Shown here: positions 45,124 to 54,123 of the stretch, piece after piece
Layout of the letters: each line of letters opens with the position of its first letter
Position numbering within the stretch: position 1 is the first letter of the stretch
Assembly (NCBI GenBank): GCA_017643165.1
Contig: JAEPNY010000003.1
Span: forward strand, 292,007 to 356,006
Origin: Psychroserpens sp.
Lineage (GTDB): Bacteria > Bacteroidota > Bacteroidia > Flavobacteriales > Flavobacteriaceae
Reading direction: 5' to 3'
DNA: 64,000 nucleotides
The notes under the pieces: generated by a model
Told to the model about the DNA's origin: nothing
Seen by the model: only the letters and a program-made list of their open reading frames with translations
The model's database searches: none
Program-made: the position numbers and the translations under genes

Positions 45124-45164
45124 TAAAAAAAAGTCCGTTACCCTGCTTCAGAATAACGGACTAC
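45124..45164 (-). terminator. Terminator of the M3 peptidase gene, abutting the next start
   Basis: On the minus strand AGTCCGTTA, a 13-base loop, TAACGGACT, then eight T and the sequence ATC-ATG of the glycosidase gene. The hairpin is therefore the 5' leader of that gene. Confidence 0.82.
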
Positions 45165-45177
45165 TATATATTTATGC

Positions 45178-47325
45178 TTAGTTTTCTTGAACTGGAAATC
45201 CGCGATCACGCATTAGTGCTTCGATCTTGGCATCACGACCTCTAAATAGTCTGTACGCTTCTGCTGGATCAATTGAATTACGAGGAGCGAACAAATACTT
45301 AACTAATTTCTCAGACATCGCTTCATCATAAAATCCGCCAGGAGCTTCTTTGAAGGCTTCCGAGGCATCACTTGTCAATACATCAGCCCACATATATCCA
45401 TAATAGGCTGTTGCATATCCTTCACCCGAGAATACATGTCCAAAATGTGGTGTTCTGTGGCGCATTGGTAATTCGTCAGGCATATTTAGTTCAGCTAAAG
45501 TTTCGCGTTCGAAAGCATCAATATCGATATTGGATGGATCTGCCAAATGTAATTTCATATCAATCAAAGCTGAAGCGAGGTATTCGGTTGTTCCAAATCC
45601 TTGATTAAAGGTGGATGCATTTTTAATTTTAGCAACTAAATCAGCAGGAATAGGCTCTCCAGTTTTATAGTGTACAAGAAATTGATTAATTACTTCATCT
45701 GTAGACAACCAACGTTCTAATAATTGCGATTGGAATTCTGTATAATCTCTTACACCACCATTTAAGGTAGGATATTTAACATTGCTTGAAAAGAAATGCA
45801 ATGCGTGACCAAATTCGTGAAAGAACGTCGTAGCATCATCCCATGACACTAAAACCGCCTCACCAGGAGCTGGTTTAACGAAGTTAGAATTGTTAGATGC
45901 AAGTACATTTGTTTCGCCTTGATAAGAGGTATAGCTGCGGTAAGTTGTTGCCCACGCTCCAGAGCGTTTGCCTTCTCTGGCAAAAGGATCTAAGTACCAT
46001 AAACCGATGTGTTTACCAGAATCTTTATCAGTAACCTCCCAAACTTTCACATCAGGGTGGAATACTGGAACCGAACCTTCTTTAACAGGTGTGAAATTAT
46101 AATTAAATAAACGACCAGCTGTATAAAACATAGCATCCGTAAGTTTATCTAATTGTAAATATTGTTTTACTTCGTCACTATCAAGATCATATTTTTTCTG
46201 ACGTACTTTTTCAGCATAGTAGCGATAATCCCAAGGTTCGATAGTGATATTATCACCATCAGCATCTGCGATGGCTTGCATATCAGCGACTTCTTCGTCT
46301 ACTCGTGCAATAGCCGCAGGCCAAACAGCTTCCATTAGATCCATGGCGTTTTGTGGATTTTTAGCCATACGATCTTGTAATCGCCATTCAGCATAGTTCT
46401 CATAGCCAAGTAGTCCAACACGTTCCTTTCTCAGTTTTAAGATTTCAGCAATGATAGCATTGTTATCGTATTCATCACCATTATCACCACGAGAATAGTA
46501 ATTGCTCCAAACTTGTTTTCTCAATTCACGTTCCGTAGAATATGTCAAGAATGGATCCATTGAAGATCTTGTATTTGTGATGGCATATTTACCCTCTTGG
46601 CCTTTATCAGTTGCGATCTTCGCGGCAGATTTTATGAATGATTCAGAAAGACCACCTAATTGATCCTCTGTAAGGTAAGTCACGTAGTTTTCTTCATCAT
46701 GAAGCACATTATTTGAGAATTTGGTGTAAAGGGACGACAGCTCTTTGTTAATCTCAGCATAACGTTTTTTCTTATCTGCATCTAGGTTGGCACCGCTCAT
46801 TTCAAATTGTTTATAGATGAGATCTACTACACGTTGTTGATCGGATTCTAAAGGTGTTTCTTGTGAGGCATCGTAAACAGCTTTGATGCGTTGGAATAAT
46901 TTTTCATTTTGAGAGATTTTCGAATTGTAATCCGACAGCTTAGGTGCTAATTCTGCTTGAATTGCTCTAAACTCAGGTGACGAAACATTACTACTCATAA
47001 TCCCATAGTATGAAAACACATGTGTAAGTTCATCGGCAGATGCCTCCAGTGCAACAATCGTATTCTCAAAGGTTGGATCTTCTGTGTTATTAGCGATGGC
47101 TTCAACATCTTCCAATCCAAGTTCCATTCCAATTTCTACAGCTTCTTGAATGTCTTCAACGTTCATTTTATCGAAAGCTGGAACACCTTGAAACGGACCA
47201 GTCCATTCCTGTAATAAACTATTTTCACTCATAGCTACGGGTTCTTCTTTTGGCGTGTCATCCTTACAGCTGGACAAACAAACCAAGCCGCAAATAACAG
47301 CAGCTTTTATAGAATTTTTGATCAT
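45178..47325 (-). CDS. dcp: M3-family zinc metallopeptidase, Dcp-like lipoprotein
   Basis: 715 residues; lipoprotein signal with lipobox LSSC (Cys20). The thermolysin-like zinc site is HEFGH at 503-507, with the M3 context DDATTFFHEFGHALHFFSS and a downstream Glu in the ERWLSTDEV helix. Length and pattern match peptidyl-dipeptidase Dcp / oligopeptidase A: clearing of short peptides by removing C-terminal dipeptides. The lipid anchor places it in the periplasm or outer membrane, unlike the cytoplasmic E. coli enzyme. Terminated before the glycosidase gene. Confidence 0.92.
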   Translation of the reverse strand: MIKNSIKAAVICGLVCLSSCKDDTPKEEPVAMSENSLLQEWTGPFQGVPAFDKMNVEDIQEAVEIGMELGLEDVEAIANNTEDPTFENTIVALEASADELTHVFSYYGIMSSNVSSPEFRAIQAELAPKLSDYNSKISQNEKLFQRIKAVYDASQETPLESDQQRVVDLIYKQFEMSGANLDADKKKRYAEINKELSSLYTKFSNNVLHDEENYVTYLTEDQLGGLSESFIKSAAKIATDKGQEGKYAITNTRSSMDPFLTYSTERELRKQVWSNYYSRGDNGDEYDNNAIIAEILKLRKERVGLLGYENYAEWRLQDRMAKNPQNAMDLMEAVWPAAIARVDEEVADMQAIADADGDNITIEPWDYRYYAEKVRQKKYDLDSDEVKQYLQLDKLTDAMFYTAGRLFNYNFTPVKEGSVPVFHPDVKVWEVTDKDSGKHIGLWYLDPFAREGKRSGAWATTYRSYTSYQGETNVLASNNSNFVKPAPGEAVLVSWDDATTFFHEFGHALHFFSSNVKYPTLNGGVRDYTEFQSQLLERWLSTDEVINQFLVHYKTGEPIPADLVAKIKNASTFNQGFGTTEYLASALIDMKLHLADPSNIDIDAFERETLAELNMPDELPMRHRTPHFGHVFSGEGYATAYYGYMWADVLTSDASEAFKEAPGGFYDEAMSEKLVKYLFAPRNSIDPAEAYRLFRGRDAKIEALMRDRGFPVQEN

Positions 47326-47418
47326 AAAATTAGGTTTTGAATTAGAGACTTTGAAGGTACTTATTTTCGAAGAGATTATCTAGCGGAAACTGTTAAATCT
47401 AACCCGAAATACACCTTA

Positions 47419-48126
47419 TTAATCTAATATTTCTACACGTCGAATGTAGACGTTTTGAAGGGGCCAGTCAGCATCATCTGTATCTACTTGAGCAATTTTA
47501 TCAGCTACTTCTATACCACGTATTACTTTTCCGAAAATGGTATAATCGCCATCTAATTCATAAACATCTCTTAGCGTAATAAAGAATTCATATGGAGAAG
47601 CTAATTTATAGGGGTTGTCGATGTTACTGCTCGGCATAGAAATTACACCTCGATCATGACGAAAACCACGTTTGGTATCCGTCGGTAGCAGGTATTTACC
47701 AATAAATCTTCTGCGCCTCATCACTTCGCGATCATCGGTACTTCCACCTTGAACAATATAATTATCAATTACGCGATAGAACTGTGTGTTGTCGAAATAG
47801 CCCTTCTTGGTCAGGTATATGAAATTTGAGCGATGGAATTTAGTTTCATTAAAGAGCAGGATATCAATATTACCAAAATCGGTTACAATACGTACCTTAT
47901 TCTCTTTGTGCTTTTTATCATATTGCAAAAAGAACTCCATGGCATTGTCCTTAGTCAATAGGAAAGGTTGATCCTTGTTATCCATTTCTTCAGATTTAGT
48001 ATCTAATTGGTCATCGACTTTTACAGTACTGGAATCTATCTCAGTTGTAGTTTTGTTCTGTTGAGATTGTTTATCTTCACAGTTCAGAAAAAGTAAAAAA
48101 CATGCGGTTAGCCATATAAACCTCAT
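47419..48126 (-). CDS. Cyclophilin-type peptidyl-prolyl isomerase, lipoprotein
   Basis: 235 residues; lipobox LFLNC (Cys16), a ~50-residue charged linker, then a bacterial cyclophilin domain from ~70 (VRIVTDFGNIDILLFNE). The active-site strand is FYRVIDNYIVQGGS with the catalytic Arg, and ISMPSSNIDNPYKLASPYEFFITL replaces the usual GxVSMA/QFFI segment. Expected role: proline isomerisation on periplasmic or outer-membrane clients. Start codon is only four bases from the divergent NUDIX start. Confidence 0.88.
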   Translation of the reverse strand: MRFIWLTACFLLFLNCEDKQSQQNKTTTEIDSSTVKVDDQLDTKSEEMDNKDQPFLLTKDNAMEFFLQYDKKHKENKVRIVTDFGNIDILLFNETKFHRSNFIYLTKKGYFDNTQFYRVIDNYIVQGGSTDDREVMRRRRFIGKYLLPTDTKRGFRHDRGVISMPSSNIDNPYKLASPYEFFITLRDVYELDGDYTIFGKVIRGIEVADKIAQVDTDDADWPLQNVYIRRVEILD

Positions 48127-48130
48127 ACGA

Positions 48131-48772
48131 ATGAATTTTGAAACGTTTTTAAATTCGGTATCAAAAATAAAAAATCTAAATCTTCCGGGAGAGTCGTCAC
48201 AATTTAAAATGTCACCACCATTCCGTAGACAGCTTATGGATGAGAATCGTGAGAAGATGAATCATGCTAAAAAAGCAGGTGTATTGGCATTATTTTATCC
48301 GAATCAAAACATCGAAACAAAGTTGATTCTTATTTTACGTAAAACGTATAAAGGTGTGCATTCGGCTCAAGTTGGGTTTCCTGGCGGGAAGCTTGAAGAT
48401 AATGATCCAGATTTGGCTTACACCGCACTACGTGAAACTGAAGAGGAGGTAGGTGTGATGAGAGATACCGTAGAAATCATAAAACCGCTAACGCAGTTAT
48501 ACATTCCGCCAAGTAATTTTACAGTTGCACCATTTTTAGGTGTAACCCAGCATACGCCAACATTTATAAAACAAGAAGATGAGGTTGAAGATTTAATAGA
48601 GGTGTCTTTATTAGATTTTATGGATGACAGAAATACTAAAAATGTGAAAGTAATGACCTCTTATAATGTTGAGCTTGAGGTTCCTGCCTTTGAATTAAAT
48701 GGACACATAATTTGGGGTGCTACAGCCATGATGATGAGTGAACTAAAAGACTTGTTAAAAATAACTCTTTAA
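48131..48772 (+). CDS. NUDIX hydrolase, CoA pyrophosphatase type
   Basis: 213 residues with the Nudix box GFPGGKLEDNDPDLAYTALRETEEEVGV and, before it, LRKTYKGVHSAQVGFPGG, the UPF0035-like motif that marks CoA pyrophosphatases (NudL/PCD1 group). It likely cleaves CoA or oxidised CoA to 4'-phosphopantetheine and ADP. The N-terminus MNFETFLNSVSKIKNL is typical for flavobacterial relatives, which supports the start so close to the cyclophilin gene. The lysophospholipid acyltransferase gene follows after 48 bp. Confidence 0.9.
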   Translation: MNFETFLNSVSKIKNLNLPGESSQFKMSPPFRRQLMDENREKMNHAKKAGVLALFYPNQNIETKLILILRKTYKGVHSAQVGFPGGKLEDNDPDLAYTALRETEEEVGVMRDTVEIIKPLTQLYIPPSNFTVAPFLGVTQHTPTFIKQEDEVEDLIEVSLLDFMDDRNTKNVKVMTSYNVELEVPAFELNGHIIWGATAMMMSELKDLLKITL

Positions 48773-48786
48773 GGGTGAGATTTTCG

Positions 48787-48794
48787 TATGTTTG
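48787..48794 (+). promoter_or_regulatory. Possible -7 element of the acyltransferase gene
   Basis: TATGTTTG matches TAnnTTTG. It runs straight into the perfect inverted repeat TTTGCG-CTTA-CGCAAA (48791-48806), 14 bases before the ATG. No clear -33. Confidence 0.4.
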
Positions 48795-48820
48795 CGCTTA
48801 CGCAAATGTAAATTGCAGGC

Positions 48821-49621
48821 ATGGGCTTATTTAAACGGAATCCTTTCGGACATATACTATTTATAAAGAAATGGTTGATACGCATCCTAGGGTTGATGAC
48901 GCATCGACGGTTTAGAGGATTCAACGAACTGCAAATTGAAGGTTCAGAAATCATCAAATCTATACCAGATACTAATGTTTTATTTATTTCGAATCATCAA
49001 ACCTATTTCGCCGATGTGATTGCGATGTTTCATGTTTTTAATGCGAGTTTAAATGGGCGTTTAGATAGTATAAAAAATGTAGGTTATTTATGGAATCCAA
49101 AGCTAAACATGTACTATGTTGCTGCTAAGGAAACCATGAAATCTGGTTTGATTCCTAAAATTTTTGCTTATACAGGTTCTATTAGTATAGAACGCACATG
49201 GCGCTCGCAAGGAAAGGATGTGAATCGACAGGTTAAGATGAGCGATATAACCAATATCAAAAAAGCATTAGATGATGGTTGGGTAGTAACATTTCCGCAA
49301 GGGACAACCACGCCATTTAAACCAATTCGTAAAGGTACTGCGCATATAATTAAGCAATATAAGCCTATTGTTGTTCCAATCGTTATCGATGGATTTAGAA
49401 GATCATTTGATAAGAAAGGATTACGCGTAAAGAAGAAAAATGTTTATCAATCTTTCGAAATCAAAGAACCACTTAAGATTGACTATGAGAACGAAAGCAT
49501 TGCTGAAATCGTTGAAAAGATTGAATATGCAATCGAACAGCATCCTTCATTTTTAAAAGTAATTCCACAAGAGGTTTTAGAGGAAAAAGAACGCTTAAAT
49601 AGAGAGCAGCGCGAGTGGTAA
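48821..49621 (+). CDS. PlsC-type lysophospholipid acyltransferase
   Basis: 266 residues. The acyltransferase motif I is NHQTYFAD (His and Asp in H-X4-D), motif II is GSISIERTWR and motif III is VTFPQGTTTPFKPIRKGT, the FPEGTR position with Gln in place of Glu. Members acylate 1-acyl-glycerol-3-phosphate to phosphatidate in membrane lipid synthesis, or related lipids such as the aminolipids of this phylum; the exact substrate cannot be read here. An N-terminal hydrophobic stretch may anchor it to the inner membrane. Confidence 0.88.
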   Translation: MGLFKRNPFGHILFIKKWLIRILGLMTHRRFRGFNELQIEGSEIIKSIPDTNVLFISNHQTYFADVIAMFHVFNASLNGRLDSIKNVGYLWNPKLNMYYVAAKETMKSGLIPKIFAYTGSISIERTWRSQGKDVNRQVKMSDITNIKKALDDGWVVTFPQGTTTPFKPIRKGTAHIIKQYKPIVVPIVIDGFRRSFDKKGLRVKKKNVYQSFEIKEPLKIDYENESIAEIVEKIEYAIEQHPSFLKVIPQEVLEEKERLNREQREW

Positions 49622-49649
49622 TAGCATCACGCTAGTTATGATGTTCTAC

Positions 49650-49793
49650 TTATTCTTTTGAGGTGTTTTTTGGAGTGTTAATATGCTGAAAAACAAAGAT
49701 TATTCCGATAAATCCAAGCATCCAAAACGACCATCCATAAATTAAATTAAGGAACAAAAATGTAAGACCTACCGTTAGATTTTCATGTTTCAA
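49650..49793 (-). CDS. Possible 47-residue membrane protein
   Basis: Downstream of the gene at 49818 on the same strand, an open frame reads (from TTG at 49793) KHENLTVGLTFLFLNLIYGW and then a second hydrophobic stretch SFWMLGFIGIIFVFQHI, ending NTPKNTSKE. The composition, two membrane segments and a polar tail look like a real small protein. There is no ATG, and a stop codon cuts the frame just upstream (49815-49817), so it starts at TTG or is a remnant. Confidence 0.4.
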   Translation of the reverse strand: MKHENLTVGLTFLFLNLIYGWSFWMLGFIGIIFVFQHINTPKNTSKE

Positions 49794-49817
49794 TATGGAT
49801 TTTAGTGGCTTCAGTTA

Positions 49818-50456
49818 TCAAACTTCTAGCTTTTTTAACTCTTTATAATTACGGTTTAATCGTCGTAATAGAATACCATAAATAATGCGATAGAATATCC
49901 AAAAAACGAATACAAACATCAATGTTCCTAAGACCATCACGGCTAATGCAGCCATAAGTTGTTTATCTGTGAACTCAGCAAACTGGGCAGAAACTTCTGG
50001 GTTTTCGTATATCGTATAATAAAGTCCAAACACCATCGATAAAAATGCCATAACTAGATTATAAATAACGTAGTACCGAACTATTTTCCGCGTACGTAAA
50101 ATGCTTTCCATTAATTTTTTGGCATTGTCTGTTACTGAAATTGATTTATAAGAGGTATAAAGAAGATAAATAAAGGTTATGATGACGATATAAGTGAAAA
50201 TCGTCACGCCCAATAAAATACCATTGTTTCCATACATCGCTTCAAGATCGGCTCGATATTCGGCTGAAGAAAAATATGGTATACTATTTACCAAAATCCA
50301 AAATATCAATTCGGCAACGCTAATATAGAATAGTGTTTTAACAATTGATGAGGATTTTTTGTGCATCATCGGATAGATCTCACTGCTAGACAGCAAGGAT
50401 TCTTCTTTCACAGGACCTTTCTGCCAATCCTTTTTTAATAAATCTAATTCATCCAT
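49818..50456 (-). CDS. Four-helix membrane protein paired with ECF sigma factor
   Basis: 212 residues. A short soluble N-terminus (MDELDLLKKDWQKGPVKEES, YPMMHKKSSSIVKTL) and four membrane helices (~40-60, ~85-110, ~130-150, ~170-195). It starts four bases after the sigma gene stop, and this pair (ECF sigma then small membrane protein with an N-terminal LLKKDWQK motif) recurs in flavobacteria. The position suggests an anti-sigma or sensor role, but no known anti-sigma domain is visible. Confidence 0.8.
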   Translation of the reverse strand: MDELDLLKKDWQKGPVKEESLLSSSEIYPMMHKKSSSIVKTLFYISVAELIFWILVNSIPYFSSAEYRADLEAMYGNNGILLGVTIFTYIVIITFIYLLYTSYKSISVTDNAKKLMESILRTRKIVRYYVIYNLVMAFLSMVFGLYYTIYENPEVSAQFAEFTDKQLMAALAVMVLGTLMFVFVFWIFYRIIYGILLRRLNRNYKELKKLEV

Positions 50457-50460
50457 AATC

Positions 50461-50955
50461 TTACGGATTTAGTATTGTTTTTAATTTCTTTTTGACCCTG
50501 TTCATTTTCACTCGTGCATTCACTTCTGAAATACCTAAGGTCTCACTTATTTCGCTGTAATTCTTGTCTTCCAAATACAAAAACACAAGCGCTTTTTCAA
50601 TATCATTAAGTTGATGAACCGCTTGATAAAGCAACTTTAATTGCTGTTCTTCGGTGTCATCATATTCTTCGCTCCTAATCTTAAATGAAACTGACTCGAA
50701 TCCTTGAGTGTCTATCGTACGCTTGGATTTTCGGTAGAGTGTAATAGCTGTGTTCAATCCAACACGATACATCCAAGTACTAAATTTTGCATCACCTCTA
50801 AACTTAGGGTAGGCCTTCCATAATTGGATGGTAATCTCCTGAAAAAGATCATTATGTGCATCTTGATTATTGGTATATAAACGACATACCTTATGCACAA
50901 TATTTTGATGCTTTTCAAGCAATTCTACAAAATTATGTTCGAGCTCTTTATTCAA
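50461..50955 (-). CDS. ECF RNA polymerase sigma factor
   Basis: 164 residues from a TTG start (no ATG is available before a stop codon). Region 2: QDAHNDLFQEITIQLWKAYPKF, FSTWMYRVGLNTAITLYRK; region 4: LNDIEKALVFLYLEDKNYSEIS, ISEVNARVKMNRVKKKL. The layout matches flavobacterial ECF factors whose partner is a small membrane protein, as here. No TonB receptor or FecR is nearby. Regulon unknown. Confidence 0.93.
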   Translation of the reverse strand: MNKELEHNFVELLEKHQNIVHKVCRLYTNNQDAHNDLFQEITIQLWKAYPKFRGDAKFSTWMYRVGLNTAITLYRKSKRTIDTQGFESVSFKIRSEEYDDTEEQQLKLLYQAVHQLNDIEKALVFLYLEDKNYSEISETLGISEVNARVKMNRVKKKLKTILNP

Positions 50956-51093
50956 GTTTTTATTAGTTGGTTACTTATTGGTAGAAGTGAAGCTAGATAT
51001 GTTACACATCATTCGCCTTTTTTTATTGTGGTATTTGTTAAATAGAAATTTTCTGTTCAAAATGGGTTGAATTACAGTGTTTTAATGGTGTTA

Positions 51094-51765
51094 TTAGTTG
51101 TTTTGATTTAACATTCCGATTATTATAAAATATTGCGCTAGTGCATAGGTTAGCATTATACTAATATTCGCATAGATCTGTGGCTGATAGAATTTGTTGA
51201 GTGCCAGAATACTGTCAGAAACTAAAAATAAAATAGCACCAACTAAAACCAAGATATAACTCATACGATTGACACTACCTTTTCTCGTATACGCTGTGGT
51301 GGCCATGCTCAAAATAACCAGCATGTAAATTACTACTGGAATTAGCATTTCATTTAGTCCATTATATAATAGATAAAATAGCCCTACCGCGTAAATAAAT
51401 AATAAAGTTGTAAACCCTAAAGGATTGATTTTTTTATTGCGTTGCTTGTTGAATGCCAATACATACAAGACATGTGCTATTAGAAAAGAGATAAGCCCAA
51501 ACAAAAAATAATTTGGTGATTTTTCAACGAACATAAGTAATACATCTCCAATGACTGAGCATAATAGTGCGAGAAAAATTAAAACTCTTAATCCACTATT
51601 TATGCTTTTAGAACGACTCCAAAAGTAAAAAATCAATGAGGTGATAATCGCAGGTTTAAATATATAGTGCAGCTCATAAAAAGAGCTACTGTTGGCTGTA
51701 ATGAGCTCGCCAGTGGTGATTAACACGAAAATAATTGAGAATAACTTAAGTGCTTTTGATTGCAT
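51094..51765 (-). CDS. YhhN-family lysoplasmalogenase-like membrane protein
   Basis: 223 residues from ATG (MQSKALKLFSI); the longer version needs a TTG and is less likely. Eight hydrophobic segments with the YhhN/TMEM86 acidic motifs GDVLLMF (near residue 75) and SDSILALNKFY (near 182). Human TMEM86B hydrolyses the vinyl-ether bond of lysoplasmenyl lipids; activity of this bacterial member is inferred from the family only. Monocistronic. Confidence 0.85.
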   Translation of the reverse strand: MQSKALKLFSIIFVLITTGELITANSSSFYELHYIFKPAIITSLIFYFWSRSKSINSGLRVLIFLALLCSVIGDVLLMFVEKSPNYFLFGLISFLIAHVLYVLAFNKQRNKKINPLGFTTLLFIYAVGLFYLLYNGLNEMLIPVVIYMLVILSMATTAYTRKGSVNRMSYILVLVGAILFLVSDSILALNKFYQPQIYANISIMLTYALAQYFIIIGMLNQNN

Positions 51766-51780
51766 AGTTGTTGGTTTTCT

Positions 51781-51788
51781 CAAAAATA
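51781..51788 (-). promoter_or_regulatory. Possible -7 element of the YhhN gene
   Basis: On the minus strand TATTTTTG, 16 bases before the ATG, with a weak TTG ~23 bases further up. Confidence 0.35.
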
Positions 51789-51898
51789 TGCATTTCGGTC
51801 ATGATTTTTAACAATTCAGTAAAATTGAATTTAAAAATAGTTGGAATCCAATCACCTTTGAAGCATCAATCAAAAATGAACAGTTTATAACATCAATC

Positions 51899-54049
51899 AT
51901 GAAAACACTAACCACTATCATTTGTTTATTTCTAACTGGAGGACTCTTAGCTCAAACCACAATAAGTGGTAAAGTAACTGACAATAAGAATCAACCTATT
52001 CCTGGAGCTAATGTTTATCTCGATGGTACTTACGATGGAGATACTACTGATACAAAAGGAAATTTCAGTTTTACGACTGAGGAATCAGGTACTCAAGTAT
52101 TAACGATCTCCTATTTATCCTATGAAACTAAAACCATAGCAGGAGATGTTTCAATCTTAAATAACTTAGAGATCAAACTTCGAGAAGACGTTGAAACATT
52201 GGATGGCGTCGTTATTACAGCAGGTACTTTTGAAGCGAATGATAATAGTAAAGTGTCTGTATTAAACTCTCTTGATGTTGTAACTACAGCAAGTGCTTTA
52301 GGTGACTTTGTAGGTGCATTGCAAACGCTTCCAGGGACTTCTACAGTTTCAGAAGACGGTCGCCTTTTTGTGCGAGGAGGAGATGCTGAAGAAACTCAAA
52401 TATTTATTGATGGGATACGCGTCTTTACGCCTTTTACGCCTACTACTAATAATATTCCAACAAGAGGACGTTATTCCCCATTCTTATTTGACGGCATTAC
52501 ATTTTCAACTGGAGGCTATTCTGCTGAATACGGTAATGCATTGTCTAGTGTTTTATTACTGAATACAATAAATGAACCTGATCAAGAGAAAACGGATATT
52601 GGAATAATGAGTGTAGGTGGTAGTCTGGGTCGCACTGAAAAATGGAAAAATTCATCTTTAAGTGTGAATGCGTCATATATTAATCTTGCACCATACTTAG
52701 CTGTTTATCAGGATCGAAACGATTGGGAGAAACCTTTTGAAGGTGCTCAAGGAGAGGCTGTGTTTCGACAAAAATTTGAATATGGACTATTGAAGTTCTA
52801 TGCAGCTTTTGATGTTACGAATTTTGAATTAACACAAGATGATATAAATATCAGCGAAGGCATTCGATTTAAATTAAACAATAGAAATTTCTATGCAAAC
52901 ACATCGTACACAAGCGTACTAGGCAAAGGTTGGACTTTAAACTCAGGGTTGAGTTATACTATTGGTAATACAGATGTCACTATAATAGATGACGATATCT
53001 CGGATGATGAACATTCGTTTCATGCCAAAATTAAGCTGAAGAAACGATTCAATAGTCGATTTAAATTGAGTTTTGGGATAGAGCATTTTAATACAGATTT
53101 TGATGAAACATTCTCAAACGAAGGCTTTAATACAAGCTATGGTTTCGTTAATAATAATTCGGCGGCATTTGTTGAATCAGATGTCATATTTAGTAAGGAT
53201 TTCGCCTTAAAGGTTGGATTAAGAGCTGATAACTATGAGCTGTCTGATGAATTTGTTTTAGCGCCAAGAGCATCAGTTGCGTATAAAACTTCTGACAACG
53301 GACAATTGTCATTAGCCTACGGAAATTTCTATCAAAACGCTACAAACGAATCATTAAAATTTGATTCTACAATCGGAACTCAAAATACCAAACATTACAT
53401 CATGAACTATCAGTATGTTAATGATGGAAAGATATTTAGAGCCGAGGCATATCGTAAGGAATACGATGACTTGGTAAAATTTGATACGGAGTTTCCTGGA
53501 TTTGGAACTAACTTTGATAATTCAGGTTCTGGCTATGCACAAGGCTTGGATTTATTTTGGAGAGACAATAAGAGTATTAAAAACACCGATTATTGGTTGA
53601 GTTACTCATATCTTGACACCGAGCGTGATTATAGAAACTTTCCAACTCGAGCACAACCTAATTTTGCCAACACTCATAATTTTTCTGCTGTAGCGAAGTA
53701 TTGGATCGAAGATTGGAAAAGTCAGGTAGGGTTTGCCTATACATTCGCTTCTGGACGACCATTTACAAATCCTAATACAAATCAGTTCTTAGGAGAGAAA
53801 ACAAAAAGCTTCAATAGTTTAAGTGTGAACTGGGCCTATTTAATTAGTCAACAAAAGATTTTATATGTGTCTGTAAATAATGTTTTAGGCTTTAATAATA
53901 TTAATGGCTACCAGTATAGTAACACGCCTGATATGAACGGAAATTTTGCACGTCGTGAACTTCGTCCAGCAGCCGATCAATTCTTCTTTATTGGTTTCTT
54001 TTGGACGATTAGCGAAGATGGAACAGATAATCAACTGGATAATCTCTAA
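51899..54049 (+). CDS. TonB-dependent receptor with carboxypeptidase-like front domain
   Basis: 716 residues: signal peptide MKTLTTIICLFLTGGLLAQ, a CarboxypepD_reg-like domain ~20-100 (ISGKVTDNKNQPIPGANVYL, TKGNFSFTTEESGTQVLTISY), plug ~120-220 (ALQTLPGTSTVSEDGRLFVRGG, ETQIFIDGIRVFTPF) and a barrel ending ADQFFFIGFFWTISEDG plus a short tail. No SusD-like gene is beside it, so it is a general TonB receptor (metal chelate, vitamin or oligomer). Substrate unknown. The tonB gene follows 74 bp later and may energise it. Confidence 0.92.
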   Translation: MKTLTTIICLFLTGGLLAQTTISGKVTDNKNQPIPGANVYLDGTYDGDTTDTKGNFSFTTEESGTQVLTISYLSYETKTIAGDVSILNNLEIKLREDVETLDGVVITAGTFEANDNSKVSVLNSLDVVTTASALGDFVGALQTLPGTSTVSEDGRLFVRGGDAEETQIFIDGIRVFTPFTPTTNNIPTRGRYSPFLFDGITFSTGGYSAEYGNALSSVLLLNTINEPDQEKTDIGIMSVGGSLGRTEKWKNSSLSVNASYINLAPYLAVYQDRNDWEKPFEGAQGEAVFRQKFEYGLLKFYAAFDVTNFELTQDDINISEGIRFKLNNRNFYANTSYTSVLGKGWTLNSGLSYTIGNTDVTIIDDDISDDEHSFHAKIKLKKRFNSRFKLSFGIEHFNTDFDETFSNEGFNTSYGFVNNNSAAFVESDVIFSKDFALKVGLRADNYELSDEFVLAPRASVAYKTSDNGQLSLAYGNFYQNATNESLKFDSTIGTQNTKHYIMNYQYVNDGKIFRAEAYRKEYDDLVKFDTEFPGFGTNFDNSGSGYAQGLDLFWRDNKSIKNTDYWLSYSYLDTERDYRNFPTRAQPNFANTHNFSAVAKYWIEDWKSQVGFAYTFASGRPFTNPNTNQFLGEKTKSFNSLSVNWAYLISQQKILYVSVNNVLGFNNINGYQYSNTPDMNGNFARRELRPAADQFFFIGFFWTISEDGTDNQLDNL

Positions 54050-54123
54050 TTTTTTTGACATGACATAAGTCATATTTTTCCTCGATATATTGATTTAACT
54101 TTAAGGTATAAATCATTGTAATC

